Of a stretch of 64,000 nucleotides of DNA, positions 1 to 11,370 are shown one piece after another; positions within the stretch are counted from its first letter, which is position 1; every line of letters begins with the position of its first letter. Under the pieces are notes generated by a model. That model was not told the origin of the DNA and ran no database searches. It saw only the letters and a list, made by a program, of their open reading frames with translations. This DNA is from Siphonodentalium dalli (Eukaryota > Mollusca > Scaphopoda > Gadilida > Siphonodentaliidae). The stretch is from contig CP136066.1 in the NCBI GenBank assembly GCA_032622095.1, positions 43,413,835 to 43,477,834 on the forward strand, given 5' to 3'. Both the position numbers and the translations under genes were made by a program.

Positions 1-2150
1 AGCACCTGTAAGAATCAGTACAAATCACCATAGGATTTACACGAACTTTTCCAATGTTTATCAAACAATAACTGCATCCTCCACTGCATAAACAGCGATG
101 AACGACCTACGTCACTTCAATCCGATTATAGGTGGACGCGCTCGCTGCGTGTTGTTATTAATAGGGAGAGGAATTTGAACAATATGTTATTTATAATTGT
201 TTTGGTAGTTTTGAAAAGTTGTTCATGCATGCTATTACTGTTATATTAAAATATATATGATTATAAGGAATGACTGGAAGATCGATTGGGGTAATTATAC
301 AAACACTTTGTTTAGATATATACTCTGCCGGTCAAATCCAATGACCACAATCGATCTTCCATGCAGTCATTTCTTATCTACCTCCCCCTGCTTATGATGG
401 TGTACGTTAAAATCTATTTCGGTTTCTTGAAGCGCCTATATCCATTCGGATTTGGCTACTTGTTGGTCTTCTAATCTAATTATCCCACCCCCAATAATAA
501 CCAGTGTTTTTGTTTGGCGCTATAATTACTTAATAGTTAATACCCACCACAGCATCATGCATGCCCGCGATATCACCCGCATAATTATAGTCTTAATTCG
601 CACCTCAAATATAACACAGCAAAACTTTAAAAATGTTGAAAAATACCACAAATACTTTTATACCAATTTCATACCACAAAATGACTTATTACTGGAATAG
701 ACATTCATTACCAATTTAACGTATACCAAAATGACAACGTGTCAAGATCAACGTTCCGGGGCCGGGTCCCGTTAACCTTTTCTATACTAAATACTCATTG
801 ACGAGTATAGTATCCACAGGAAATGTTCAGTTAATTAATAAGTTCAACATGAGAAGGCATACATTCTCTTCATTTTATGGTACGGTATCGAAAACAAACG
901 AACAGAACGAACTTTATTCTTTTGTGGCGACATCGTTTTCCCCTCTTGCAGTAAGGCCAAACAAATATGTCTTTGTTTCCGATACCCTGTCTGGCTGCGA
1001 TTTTCTTGCCTGCTTCAATTTTTTTTCAATTTTCTCCAGAAGGCTAATTTGTAGTTACCTGTTAGAGTGCCAATGCGAATATTGATCTTTCTTCCCAATC
1101 CCAAAAGCAAATATAAGTTGGTTATTAAGCTCAACGTTGGTAGAGATCTATATAACTGCCGAGTGAATGAATTCAAGGGACATGTATTTATCCAATGCTT
1201 GGCTCATGTTCAATATATACATATGGATCTATACCATATTCCATAGGACTGTGACTACACTATAATATCGCTTACGGCTGAAAGTTTAAAAAGAAAATTT
1301 GCAAACAAACAAAATCCCTGCCTGCCTATCTGGAAAATTTTCCCAATGTTATCGGAAACAGAGAAGTTTTTTGTTTTGGACTAAACCCGACTGAAAAACA
1401 CGATGGGCTGAGGATGTCGGGCCGTCGGCGTGTCGCCACCACTGTTCTATAGTACAGTGGATGCATGTGATATATAATTATTTAATCTATATATTAAAAA
1501 TTCAATGTTTAACGTTCCTCAATTGATTTGGATGACAGCTCTAACAAACCCGCCAACCTACCAATTAAACTTGTATGCCACTATATATGATAAATATAAT
1601 ATACGCGTGTTGCGTAAAGATCCGATGGTGGCTCCAAGTATATATACAGACTCAATGGGTGCGTAGAGCGGCGAGCTGTAATATTCCATAGTAAGTATAG
1701 TGGATAATTGTCACCAAAAACTGCACCACAGCAAGGCACCACACCTCTATCATCATCGCTACTGTGTTACGTGCGACACCAGCCATTATCAACCAGAAAA
1801 CCATAATCAGAAATGGTAACGACCTCAACTAATCCTTCAAATTATTACAAAAAACTACGGTATATTACTGCAGGTTTCTCATTCACCACACCAGAAAGCT
1901 ACTAAATTCAGATAAAAAATCGGAGGCATTGTGTTGCCGCCAAGAGTGCGTGGCCCAGCCATTGTTCATACCTAAACATCGAAAGCAATTAACGTGGTCA
2001 TAATAGTTACATACTGCAACTATAAGACACCCAGCGAATACACACCCCACGAAAACCCGAAATGTGTTGTCCTGCGAGAAATCCCATCGCTATATAGCTC
2101 AATTTGACACGGCCAGATTAGCCTTCCTACAATATCCTAAAACAATAAAG
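1..2150. other. Intergenic stretch without recognised gene
   Basis: No open frame here has protein-like composition or splice-bounded conservation that I recognise. At 269-285 and 344-372 there is a loose inverted match (GACTGGAAGATCGATTG against CAATCGATCTTCCATGCAGTC). The right part of it (320-376) is repeated at 9940-9996, next to a LINE fragment. A piece of a TTAA-type MITE (TTAACCTTTTCTATACTAAATACTCATT) lies at about 772-860. The rest holds nothing I can name. Confidence 0.5.
772..860. mobile_element. Fragment of CTATACTAAA-family TTAA MITE
   Basis: The sequence TTAACCTTTTCTATACTAAATACTCATTGACGAG, followed by GGAAATGTTCAG and AATAAGTTCAACA, matches the terminal part of the elements at 26128-26408, 45059-45317 and about 63282-63360. 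Only one end is present, so it is a broken copy. Confidence 0.6.
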
Positions 2151-2155
2151 CTTCT

Positions 2156-2655
2156 CAAATCATCGGCATTGTCAACAGAACTTTCACGAACTTGGACATC
2201 GACACTTTCTAATCGCTCTACATAAGCATGGTCAGACCTATCATCGAATAATGTAACTCTGCATGGAGTCCACATCACAAATATCAAAGCATTGTGTTAG
2301 AGAAATACAAAGAAAAGCAACGAAACTAGTTCGTGAAATCAAAACTCTATGCTACCGAGACCGAATGATAAGACTCAATCTGATGTCTTTACAATATCGA
2401 ATATTTAGAGGAGATCTAATCGAGGTATATAAACTGTTTAATGGTCATTACAATATCAATGCCTGTGACCTATTAGAAAGACATTCATCAGGAAGAACAA
2501 GAGGACATAATAAAAAGCTACATATGCCCATTGTTAACAAGGCCATAGGAAAATATTTCTTCACGCATAGGGTGATAAAAAGCTGGAACTCTCTGCCAGA
2601 CTTCGCTGTTGAGGCTCCAACACTCGATCAATTCAAAATATAGTTTAGTTACATA
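2156..2655 (+). pseudogene. Dead non-LTR retrotransposon: C-terminal part of reverse transcriptase
   Basis: Translation gives a typical C-terminal end of LINE (jockey/CR1-like) polymerases. Around 2185-2290 there is an NLDIDTF block and a VRPIIE block, interrupted by stop codons and a frameshift. From about 2296 an open frame runs to the stop at 2641-2643. It carries RKATKLV, RLNLMSLQYRIFRGDLIEVY and a late KSWNSLPDF motif. In intact family members this region follows the catalytic palm and thumb. Here the catalytic YxDD part is absent and the frame is broken, so the copy is inactive. Superfamily assignment (jockey, CR1 or RTE) is not possible from this fragment. A second copy lies at 10020-10345. 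Confidence 0.8.
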
Positions 2656-2812
2656 GACTCATTCTTCTATTATACAAAATACCAGTTCGACGACAAGTAA
2701 TATGTTCAAGTGACTCACAAGTAAATATCGAATGACGATACATATATTTGTAAACAAGCATGGGAAATAATGTTATTGGTACGAAAAGTCGTAAGACTTG
2801 TTCCGTATTATG

Positions 2813-2844
<32 letters not shown>

Positions 2845-2880
2845 GATCGATGATGATGATGATGATGATTATGATATGAT
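2656..2880 (+). repeat. LINE 3' UTR with (GAT)n tail
   Basis: The segment downstream of the LINE frame contains TTATTGGTACGAAAAGTCGTAAGACTTGTTCCG followed by a GAT/ATG microsatellite at about 2808-2875. The LINE at 10020 has the same arrangement (ATTGGAACTAAAAGTCGAATTACTTGTTCCG then GATGATG repeats at 10424-10462). A trinucleotide 3' tail is therefore a property of this LINE family, not a chance microsatellite. Confidence 0.75.
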
Positions 2881-2896
2881 TGATAGAACAAATAGT

Positions 2897-4305
2897 GGGG
2901 GGGGGGGGGGGGGATAATTACAGGAAAACATAAAAATCGTTCACTTTGTGATAGAAGCGCCAAACTTTCAGAATTTGTTAAGTGGTTGGTGAGTATCACT
3001 AAACTGGCTGGTTCCAGATTTTGGAGGTCACCTTGACCTTCAATTTGACCTTGACCTTTTTGAAAATCTCAGTTTTTGGGTTGGGTGGTTTATGCCATCT
3101 TTTTCTTGTGAAAATCGCATCTTCTCACAGCTTTCTCAATACAGTTATAGTTGGGAGGTGACCACGGTTCATTTGGGCCAAAACGTATCTAAATTTTCAT
3201 AAGATGGCCGCCAATATGGCCGCCGGAAGTTGAAAATATGACATTTTTTCACAAATATCTCCTTGTTCAATTCATGCTGTTTGGAATTGGTTGAGTAATG
3301 CAACTTTATTTTGTGTTTTGTATATTAACTGATCATTGGAGCAATTAAATATGCAATTATTGGGGTCCTAACCCCTTCCAATCCCTCAAAAATTCGATTT
3401 TACAGAATGCGGTACAAAATTTTACAAAAAAATCACAGTTGGGATTCTAGTCATATTTCAACTAGAAATGAAAATAACATTGTAATGCAAGTGAGGCAGA
3501 TCATTACCTATGAATATTCCAACTCTCTGGAACCAAAAATCTTACCTTGGCTCAAAATGGCTGCCAAAATGGCCGCCAAAATAAGGAAAATTGTAAATAT
3601 TGCACCAGGGTGTCATGCAATTGCTTACAAGTTGTGGTTGATGTTCAAAATTGGCTAATCTGTATTCTATACATTGAATACTAACATGTCTGATACACCA
3701 TGTGTCATTGTTACTATTGTCACCACTGACATCACCAGATATATTGGATTTTTCTCTCACAAACTTGACATAAATATCGGCAAAAAATCACTTTTCAGGG
3801 TTCGACCATATTTTCAAATAAAATGCAACTACATTTGGTATCAAATGTGTTTATTGTTTTGACCTATCTTAAATGTGTCACACTATGGTGTTTATAGACT
3901 AAATTGCTCAAGATGACTCCCAAAATGGCAACCAAATTTGTAAAAAGTAAATGTTTTACACATATCCAGAAAATTATTCTCTGCGTTATCCGAAAAGGTA
4001 GAAAATTGTGACTCAAATTGTGACTCACCTGTTAGTTAATTAACTGACAACTATGTTCTATTAAGTTTATCCTAGATCCGTATGGGGCATGACTAATTCA
4101 TTTTAAAGTTGCAGTATGGAATTTTGCGGATAACCTCTTTTGTGATTATGGCCATATTATTGAAAGGAAATGGGCAGAAATTTGAGACGGAACTGAGATG
4201 AACCATGAGATGTTTGTAGTCTGGCCCATTATGATAAAAATTTATCAACTGGATACAGGGTGGAAGCCAAGATGACAGCCAGGGAGTTACTCTATGATCG
4301 TAGAT
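2897..4305 (+). repeat. Left arm of foldback element
   Basis: Starts in a G17 run and pairs with 6600-7824. It includes AAGATGGCCGCCAATATGG-type motifs at about 3200-3225 and 3555-3580. The small open frames in it are shadows of the repeat. The left arm is roughly 180 bp longer than the right one, so the arms have diverged by indels. Confidence 0.75.
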
Positions 4306-6600
4306 GAGGATAATAGGTATACAGCGAGTTATTGTATGGTCATGGATGATGTGTGGGTATATGGGGAGTGCCCTGTTGGCAACGGTGGGTTGTATATTTA
4401 TATATGTTGTGGATTTGTTATCATTGATGGTGTATGGGAATAGATGCATGATCATGAGTATGGCAAGTGTGGAACTTATGAGAGGACGTATGTGCGGGTA
4501 TTGGTATATCTGGAAGGGCTCACCATTGGTGAAGTGCATATGTATACCTGGATTGACTCTATGGTAATGGATATGGCGAATAGGTATACATGTAGTGGCT
4601 GTATAGTCCATGGTGAGGTGAATAGGAACACAACGCGTGACCGTATGGCCATGTGTCGGGTGTATGTGTATACCTGGTGTCCATACATGGTGACTCGTGG
4701 CTGTATCGTCATTTGTAGTATGTACGGGTATAACCAAGTATGGCTGTATGATCAGGTGTACGTGTATAAAGTGTGTGACTATGTTATCATTTGTGTTGTG
4801 TTGTGTACATATGGAGTGACTGAGGTAATGGGTGGGTTGTACATGTGTACCTTGGGTGGCACAATAACTCAAGGATATGTTAATCAATGGAGAGGTCATG
4901 TCAGAGAGTTCTCTATCTTGATGGTGTTTATATACATGGGGGGGGGGGTAAAACACGGCAAACGATGGCCACCTATTACCACACAGTCATTACATATATA
5001 CATAAGCACCACAGACATAACAATATAGTGACCCACTGTATACATGTACACCTGACCCATGACCACGGGTGACCTTACAGCCACGCGTCACGATACAGGC
5101 ACACCGGGGATACTCATAAACATGACCGATAACCTTATAGTCATTCCTTGTATACCCATTCAGCTCACCATTGGCCATAAGGTCATCCCCTGTATACATA
5201 TTCTCCAAACACGTGGTCAAATAGACAATCAATATATACATCAACAATGACCATAAAGTCACTCTGGGTATATGCTCCTCACCAATGGCCATATAGCCAC
5301 TCGCTTCATACACATACCTTCACCAATGGTGCCTGACCTATGCCCATATAGTCACACCGTGTGTACCTATTCAAAACATTCATACACGACCATGGTCAAT
5401 TCTTGCATACATATTCACCTCAACATTGGCCATGTCACTCCCTGTACCCCTGTTTGTCACACCATAGCCACTCAAGATATACTAATACACCCTAGCCATG
5501 TCAGTATAGTCACTCCGTGTATGCATATGCACTTTATCCATGGCCATATAGCCACTTGCTATATACACATATCCCTTGCCCATGACAATAAAGCAACACA
5601 TGTGTATACTGGTATAACCTGCACATGACCATACCGCCACGAGTCACCAAACAGGAACACCAGGTATACTCATACGCCTGACACATGACCATTTTAATAG
5701 TCACCTCCTGTATAGATGTCCATTATATTTATGACCATACATTCACTACTTGTATACCAACATGTACTCATCTCACCATTGACCATGCATTCACTACCTG
5801 TATACCTATATCGACAGACATAGTCATATAACCACTCGATATACATATACAGCCCACCCTAGACCATAGATTCACTCCAAGCATACAAGTAAACCTCATT
5901 AATGGCCATTCAGCCCTTCCAGATATACACACAACCACTCAAACAATCCATACTTGCATATACACCTCACACATGACAATTCAGCAATTCACTGTATAAT
6001 CATACATGCCATCCATGATAATACAGCTAATCCCTATACACCCACCAATGATAATACATCCATGAGATATATAAATATGTATCCCACCCGTCACCACCAG
6101 GACACTCCCTATATACCCACACACTCGATAACGTCCACCCAGCTTTTTCCAGGTAATCATATTCAATCATGACCGTACAGTCATTCGCTGTATACCTATA
6201 CCCATTACCCGTAACCATAAAATCACACCCTATTTACCAACACACCCATCCATGATCATACAGACAACACATGTACATCCCACCCATGCCCTTACAGTCA
6301 CTCCGTATATACATAATCAACACATAGATGACCATGTAGCTATATCCATACACCACACCAATGACCATACAGGCACACCGGATGCACCCGTACTGGATAC
6401 ACACAATCATACACCACACAGTCACTCCATGCATACCGATTCACCTCACACCTGACCATGACATCTCCTTGTACACATAGATGCATCTTACAATGGACAA
6501 CCCACTCATAACCATATAGTCACTCATTGTATACATATTCACATAAGTCATGACATACAATAACTCACTGTATACCTATTCACCTCATGTATGATCATAG
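4306..6600. repeat. Degenerate ~42-bp tandem array in two orientations
   Basis: A unit close to GACCATATAGTCACTC-CTGTATACATATTCACCTCACCAAT repeats throughout. It appears as the reverse complement from about 4306 to 4960 and direct from about 4990 to 6600. Because 42 is a multiple of three, long frames persist. The minus frame at 4093-4956 (287 codons) and the plus frames at 5272-5628, 5954-6172 and 6252-6455 encode imperfect 14-residue repeats such as THGHTVTRCVPIHL and TMDYTATTCIPIRH. I regard these as a by-product of the repeat length, not as genes: there is no conserved start, no splice signal, and both strands are open. Confidence 0.7.
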
Positions 6601-7824
6601 AGTAACCCCCTGGCTACGATCTTGGCATCCACACTGTATTCAGTTGACATTTTCTTAGCATAATGGACCAGAATAGCCAATATTATGGTCCATCTCAATT
6701 CTGTCTCAAAGTTCTGCCCATTTCCTTTCAATAACTATGGCCAAAATCACAAAAGAGGTGCTCGGCAAAATTACATACTTTAAAATGAATTTAGTTTGCC
6801 CCATACGGAAGTGGGACAACCAGAATAGAACATTTAGTTGTCAGTTAATTAACTAACACGTATAATAACGAAGTGAGTCACATTTTGCTACATTTTCGGA
6901 TAATGCATAGAATGTTCGGGATATATGTAAAAAATTAACATTTTACAAATTTGGTTGCTATTTTGGAAGCCATGTTGAGCAATTTGGTCTATAAACACCG
7001 TAGTGAGACACATTTAAGATAGACCAAAACAATAAACACCTTTCAATCCAAAGATAGTTACATTTTACCTGAAAAAATGGTCCAAACCTGAAAAGTGAAT
7101 TTTTGCCAATATTTATGGTGTAATATTCACCATTTTCCATATTTTGGCGGCCATATTGGCAGCCAATTTGAGCCAAAGTAAGAATTTTGGTTCCAGTGAT
7201 TTGGAATATTCATAGATAATGATATGCCTCACTTACATTACAAAGTTATGTTCATTTCTTGTTGAAATATGACTAGAATCCCAATTGTGATTTTTTGTGA
7301 AATTTTATACCGCATCCTGTAAAATCGAAGTTTTGAGGGATCGGAAGGAGCTAGGACCACAATAATTGCATATATAATTGCTCCAATGGTCGGTTAATAT
7401 ACAAAACACAAAATAAAGTTGCATTACTCAACCAGTTCCAAACAGCATGAATTGAACTAGAAGATATTTGTGAGAAAATGTTATATTTTCAACTTCCGGC
7501 GGCCATATTGGCGGCCATCTTATGAAAATTTAGATATATTTTGGCCCAAATGAACCGTGGTCACCTCCCAACTATAACTGTATTGAGAAAACTGTGAGAA
7601 GATGCGATTTTCACAAGAAAAGGATGGCATAAACCACCCAACCCAAAAACTGAGATTTTCAAAAAGGTCAGGGTCAAATTGAAGGTCAAGGTGACCTCCA
7701 AAATCTGGAACCAGCCAGTTTAGTGATACTCACCAACCACTTACCAAACTCTGAAAGTTTGGCGCTTCTATCACAAAGTGAACGATTTTGCAACTAACCC
7801 CCCCCCCCCCCCCCCCCCCCCCCC
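6601..7824 (-). repeat. Right arm of foldback element
   Basis: Reverse complement of the left arm, ending in C27. The immediate outer flanks also agree (TAGT next to G17 on the left, ACTA next to C27 on the right), so the palindrome extends slightly beyond the homopolymers. Confidence 0.75.
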
Positions 7825-8554
7825 ACTAAAACCACTATTATGATGATCGTGTCGTTATTTGTTTAAAATACGTATCAATTGACATATACGCACCCGTTCC
7901 CTAATTAAAATAAACATATTTCGACAATTTTAGGGGAATTCCGCGATTTCGGTGATCTCCACAAATAGTCCGCAAATAGCGACCTACTGCGAATTGTCAC
8001 AACCGGAAAAACCCATTATCTATTAATAAAATGCCCAGCGAACCGCAGCTTTCTAAAATCTGTAGAACAGTATACACCGGGGGCGTTAATAATCCTCCGG
8101 CGAGATTCCAAATGCTGAAACCATTGTTTGCAAGCATTACTGAAACAACACAGTCAACAGTATGCGCTTAGAAACGAAAGATAACTCTAAAGTACAGACA
8201 ACTTTGAATAGAACAGATGCGGTGCGCTTCGTGTTTCCTCACTAATTTATTTGCAACAGCAATGGTTGCATTCAATGTGCTCTGCAATATAATTATAGTA
8301 GCATTAAAAACAAAAACCAAAAACTTTGCATGAATTTTCTGGCAAATATATACTGTATCGCAACAAGGTTTTTTTTTTTTTTACATTGTTAGAAGCAAAT
8401 GATTTCAGGTGATACATAATTATGTTAATACGATGGCATTATCCTAATGATGTTGATATTTTATAAACGTTTTTGTCACATAGCGAATTATGCATTGAGA
8501 GCTTTTAACCGATACACTTTCTTTACCCTTATATATATTGCACGTGTGCACGAT
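7825..8554. other. Gap without recognised gene
   Basis: No gene or clear repeat was identified apart from a T12 run near 8370. Confidence 0.4.
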
Positions 8555-9017
8555 TTAAAGGTACTCAATCCGAACAGAGGGTCCCTATCTCAACAGATTC
8601 CAACAACAATAATCCGATCAGAGGGTCCTATATTACTATTTCTTTGGCTTTGGGGGTAAAAAATATTTGATTCGAGTCGAGGAACCCATCAAACAAAGCT
8701 CAGAGTTATTAGATATTGATTTTTGAAATTGTTATTTACTCGAGATGAGTACTAATAATTGCCTTCAACTGCCGTAATCTGCTCGGGATGTGTAAGGATG
8801 GATAACTCTAAAATCAAGTGGTAATAATAACGCAATTTTGACTGAGTTTTGGGCCAGAAAGTATTCCCGATAATGAAACATAATAGATTTCTAAAATCGA
8901 TATCTAACAAATCTGAGCTTTGATGGGTGACTTCCTCGACTCGAATCAAATATTTTTGACCCCCGAAGCCATTGAAATAGTAATTGAGAGGAGTTTTATC
9001 GGATTGAGTACCTTTAA
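8555..9017. mobile_element. Palindromic TTAA MITE (GGTACTCAATCCGA family), complete copy
   Basis: The termini are TTAA-AGGTACTCAATCCGA at the left and TCGGATTGAGTACCT-TTAA at the right. The halves are inverted copies of each other. GGCTTTGGGGGTAAAAAATATTTGATTCGAGTCGAGGAA on the left faces TTCCTCGACTCGAATCAAATATTTTTGACCCCCGAAGCC on the right. Related copies are at 9724-9880, about 33600-33738, 42193-42601 and 48130-48319. TTAA at both ends suggests a piggyBac- or Kolobok-type target, by inference. Confidence 0.75.
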
Positions 9018-9723
9018 TGGTTTATTTAGTGTGTGTTTGGGGGTTTGATACCGTCTATATTTCATACGGAGACAATTATATACATGTTTATTCGTTGCCA
9101 TATTTTGATGCGCGGAATACGACAAAGTGCTTTTTAATTTAACCTGAGAATTTAAGATATAATATTTCATTGATAATCCAGCATGTGCATGTGAATTACC
9201 GCATAAATTGTGGTGAGCTTTTCTTGATATTTTAAATAATAAATAATATATTTATAATAATCGGTTGTGGTATTCATTTCCATGCACGACAGAGGTCCCC
9301 GTTCCCACGTAAAATTTACTCATGCACTTGATACGCCCCTTCGTGTGCACGTAGTACTAACATTAGTGAATATCCAAGTAAGATCTACAAGTCATTGTCC
9401 GTCGCTAGGCCCGAATTGACCGATTCAAAAGTAACAAAGTGAACGAGAAACTATGGACAAGAGAATGGATTATAATTATGTATGTTCGTTGTGTCATATC
9501 GACTAAGTTAATTGCTAATCCCATTGTGAAGTCTTAATGTCCGAATTCAATGAATACTGACAATTAGTGTATTATCCACTTTGGCTCTACCAAACATTAA
9601 GGACACCATATTAGAAGGTCGGATATTTGAAATTTATCACCTAAAATGGGATTTTCATGATAAATTTCAGACAAACATCATGAATACATGCATGGCAGTA
9701 AATAAAAAGTTGAATGGTTGAAG

Positions 9724-9880
9724 TTAAAGATGCATAATCAGATTTATCGCCCCTAAATTACTATTTCTTCGGCTTCGGGGGTAAACAATATTTGAATTGA
9801 GTCGAGGAACCCATCCATCAAAACTCAGAGTTATGAGATTTCGATTATTGAAATCTGTTATTTTTCACCACCTGCAATAT
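9724..9880 (+). mobile_element. Half copy of GGTACTCAATCCGA-family MITE
   Basis: Contains CCCCTAAATTACTATTTCTTCGGCTTCGGGGGTAAACAATATTTGAATTGAGTCGAGGAACCCATC, the left-half core of the element at 8555-9017. The right half is absent. Confidence 0.6.
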
Positions 9881-10019
9881 TTGGCGGTCTGGCAAAAATT
9901 CGGTTGCCTTCTTCCATAAATAATACAGACACTATGTTTTATTACTCTGCCGATCAAAACCAATGACCACAAGTCGATTTTCAAGTCATTTCTTAGTTCG
10001 GCTACATATCATGACATTT

Positions 10020-10345
10020 ATAAACGGAACTTGATGTCCGTAAAATACAGATTGTTCAGATGGGACACGGTTGAGACGTTCGAGCTAATAAAGCAGATGT
10101 TTACAATGTCAGCCCTGACAAATTCTTCGAGAGAGGCCTATGCACAAATACCCGTGGACATATACTTGCCTGAAATTACAAATGCCGAGGTAAGAAAAAG
10201 ACATTGTGAAATACTTCTTTGCACAAAGGGTTATTACACCGTGGAACAGATTACCGGGCTTCATCGTCGAAGTCGAGACCCTTAGAGAATTAAAAACATT
10301 GGATGCATACCACTATGATTTGAAATACCATAAATTGTGACGGAC
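10020..10345 (+). pseudogene. Second non-LTR retrotransposon C-terminal fragment
   Basis: The frame from 10031 gives a SVKYRLFRWDTVETFEL block, equivalent to the SLQYRIFRGDLIEVYKL block of the copy at 2296-2643. After about 10205 the homology continues in another frame with FFAQRVITPWNRLPGF, matching the FFTHRVIKSWNSLPDF region of that copy, and ends at a stop near 10338. At least one frameshift separates the blocks. It is followed by the same 3' UTR and (GAT)n tail. Confidence 0.75.
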
Positions 10346-10465
10346 ACTGAAAACATTCTATAGAATTATATTATTATGTTCAATATGCCTATTGGAACTA
10401 AAAGTCGAATTACTTGTTCCGGATGGTGATGATGATGATGATGATGGTGGTGATGATGACTATTA
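10346..10465 (+). repeat. 3' UTR and (GAT)n tail of second LINE fragment
   Basis: Shares the AAAAGTCG...CTTGTTCCG motif and trinucleotide tail with the LINE end at 2656-2880. Confidence 0.7.
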
Positions 10466-10810
10466 TTATTTCAACACATTTTTGTTTAAGATAAAATTGT
10501 GTAGAATATTACAGATTTGTTCTAAGAGTGTTCCCTGTTGTTGAACTACATTTTTCTATTGCAACAACTCGAAAACCAGGATTGATTCGATAAGGTGCAT
10601 AACCCCTTAATGGGTGAGCGTATTCCCACTATACGCGACCGAGAGAATACTTAATATTTAGTCATTACTCGTTCGCTTCCATTTGTGATGTTATGGACAC
10701 TATATCTGTTTGTGATTGACTACATCGTGGCTGGAGTTACGATTAAGTTCGCTACTTGTAAAATTGTGTATTGAGTTATTGTGTTATGATCGTCATATTC
10801 GTCAGAGAAT

Positions 10811-11064
10811 GAGTGTTCTTAACAGGTGTGTATTTATGATAATTAGATGAGTGTTCTTAACAGGTGTGTAGTTATGATAATTAGATGAGTGTTCTTAACA
10901 GGTGTGTATTTATGATAATTAGATGAGTGTTCTTAACAGGTGTGTAGTTATGATAATTAGATGAGTGTTCTTAACAGGTGTGTAGTTATGATAATTAGAT
11001 GAGTGTTCTTAACAGGTGTGTATTTATGAGTGTGCTTAACAGGTGTGTATTTATGATAATTAGA
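10811..11064 (+). repeat. 38-bp tandem repeat, about seven copies
   Basis: The unit GAGTGTTCTTAACAGGTGTGTAGTTATGATAATTAGAT starts at 10811, 10849, 10887, 10925, 10963 and 11001. A seventh copy starts at 11028, after a unit that lost 11 bp. Copies alternate mainly between TATTTATG and TAGTTATG, so the array is young. No gene is associated. Confidence 0.9.
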
Positions 11065-11244
11065 TATGTGTAAACCGAACGACCTATAGTAGCGCGCGGT
11101 CTATATATCAGCTAGGGTTAATTGTCCCCCGAAAAATTCGGAGGACTATAATAATATACTCCGCGTATGTCCGTTCGTTGTCGGGGCACCCGCAACAACT
11201 CGAAAACCCGGATGGGTTTTGATTTATTAATTAAGGAGCATAAC

Positions 11245-11247
<3 letters not shown>

Positions 11248-11297
<50 letters not shown>
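11248..11297. repeat. (TA)n microsatellite
   Basis: About 50 bp of uninterrupted TA dinucleotide, flanked by a loosely inverted pair (AAGGAGCATAACC / TAATATGCTCACATATTAAGG). Confidence 0.9.
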
Positions 11298-11298
<1 letters not shown>

Positions 11299-11370
11299 TT
11301 AATATGCTCACATATTAAGGGGTTAAATATCATTATCAAAAATACACACCTGTTATATATATACGGCAAG

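Larger units (their letters stand above)
2897..7824. mobile_element. Large foldback element (4.9 kb palindromic structure)
   Basis: The left arm (2897 to about 4305) and right arm (about 6600 to 7824) are reverse complements over more than 1.2 kb. For example, AGGTCACCTTGACCTTCAA on the left pairs with TTGAAGGTCAAGGTGACCT on the right. GGCGGCCATATTGGCGGCCA-like motifs pair too, as do the innermost AGTTACTCTATGATCGTAG and CTATGATCATAGAGTAAC. The outer tips are G17 (2897-2913) and C27 (7798-7824). The interior is a degenerate tandem array that itself switches orientation near 4960. Long inverted repeats with internal tandem repeats resemble foldback (FB-type) elements. No transposase was found and no target duplication was resolved, because both tips merge into homopolymer and GAT-rich sequence. 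Confidence 0.75.

Noticed and set aside
4093-4956. 287-codon minus-strand frame, the longest in the window
   Set aside because: It runs through the 42-bp repeat array and foldback arm. Openness follows from a repeat length divisible by three, and the opposite strand is open as well.
10811-11064. Regular 38-bp repeats considered as a CRISPR array
   Set aside because: The repeats are contiguous with no unique spacers, and the context is eukaryotic.
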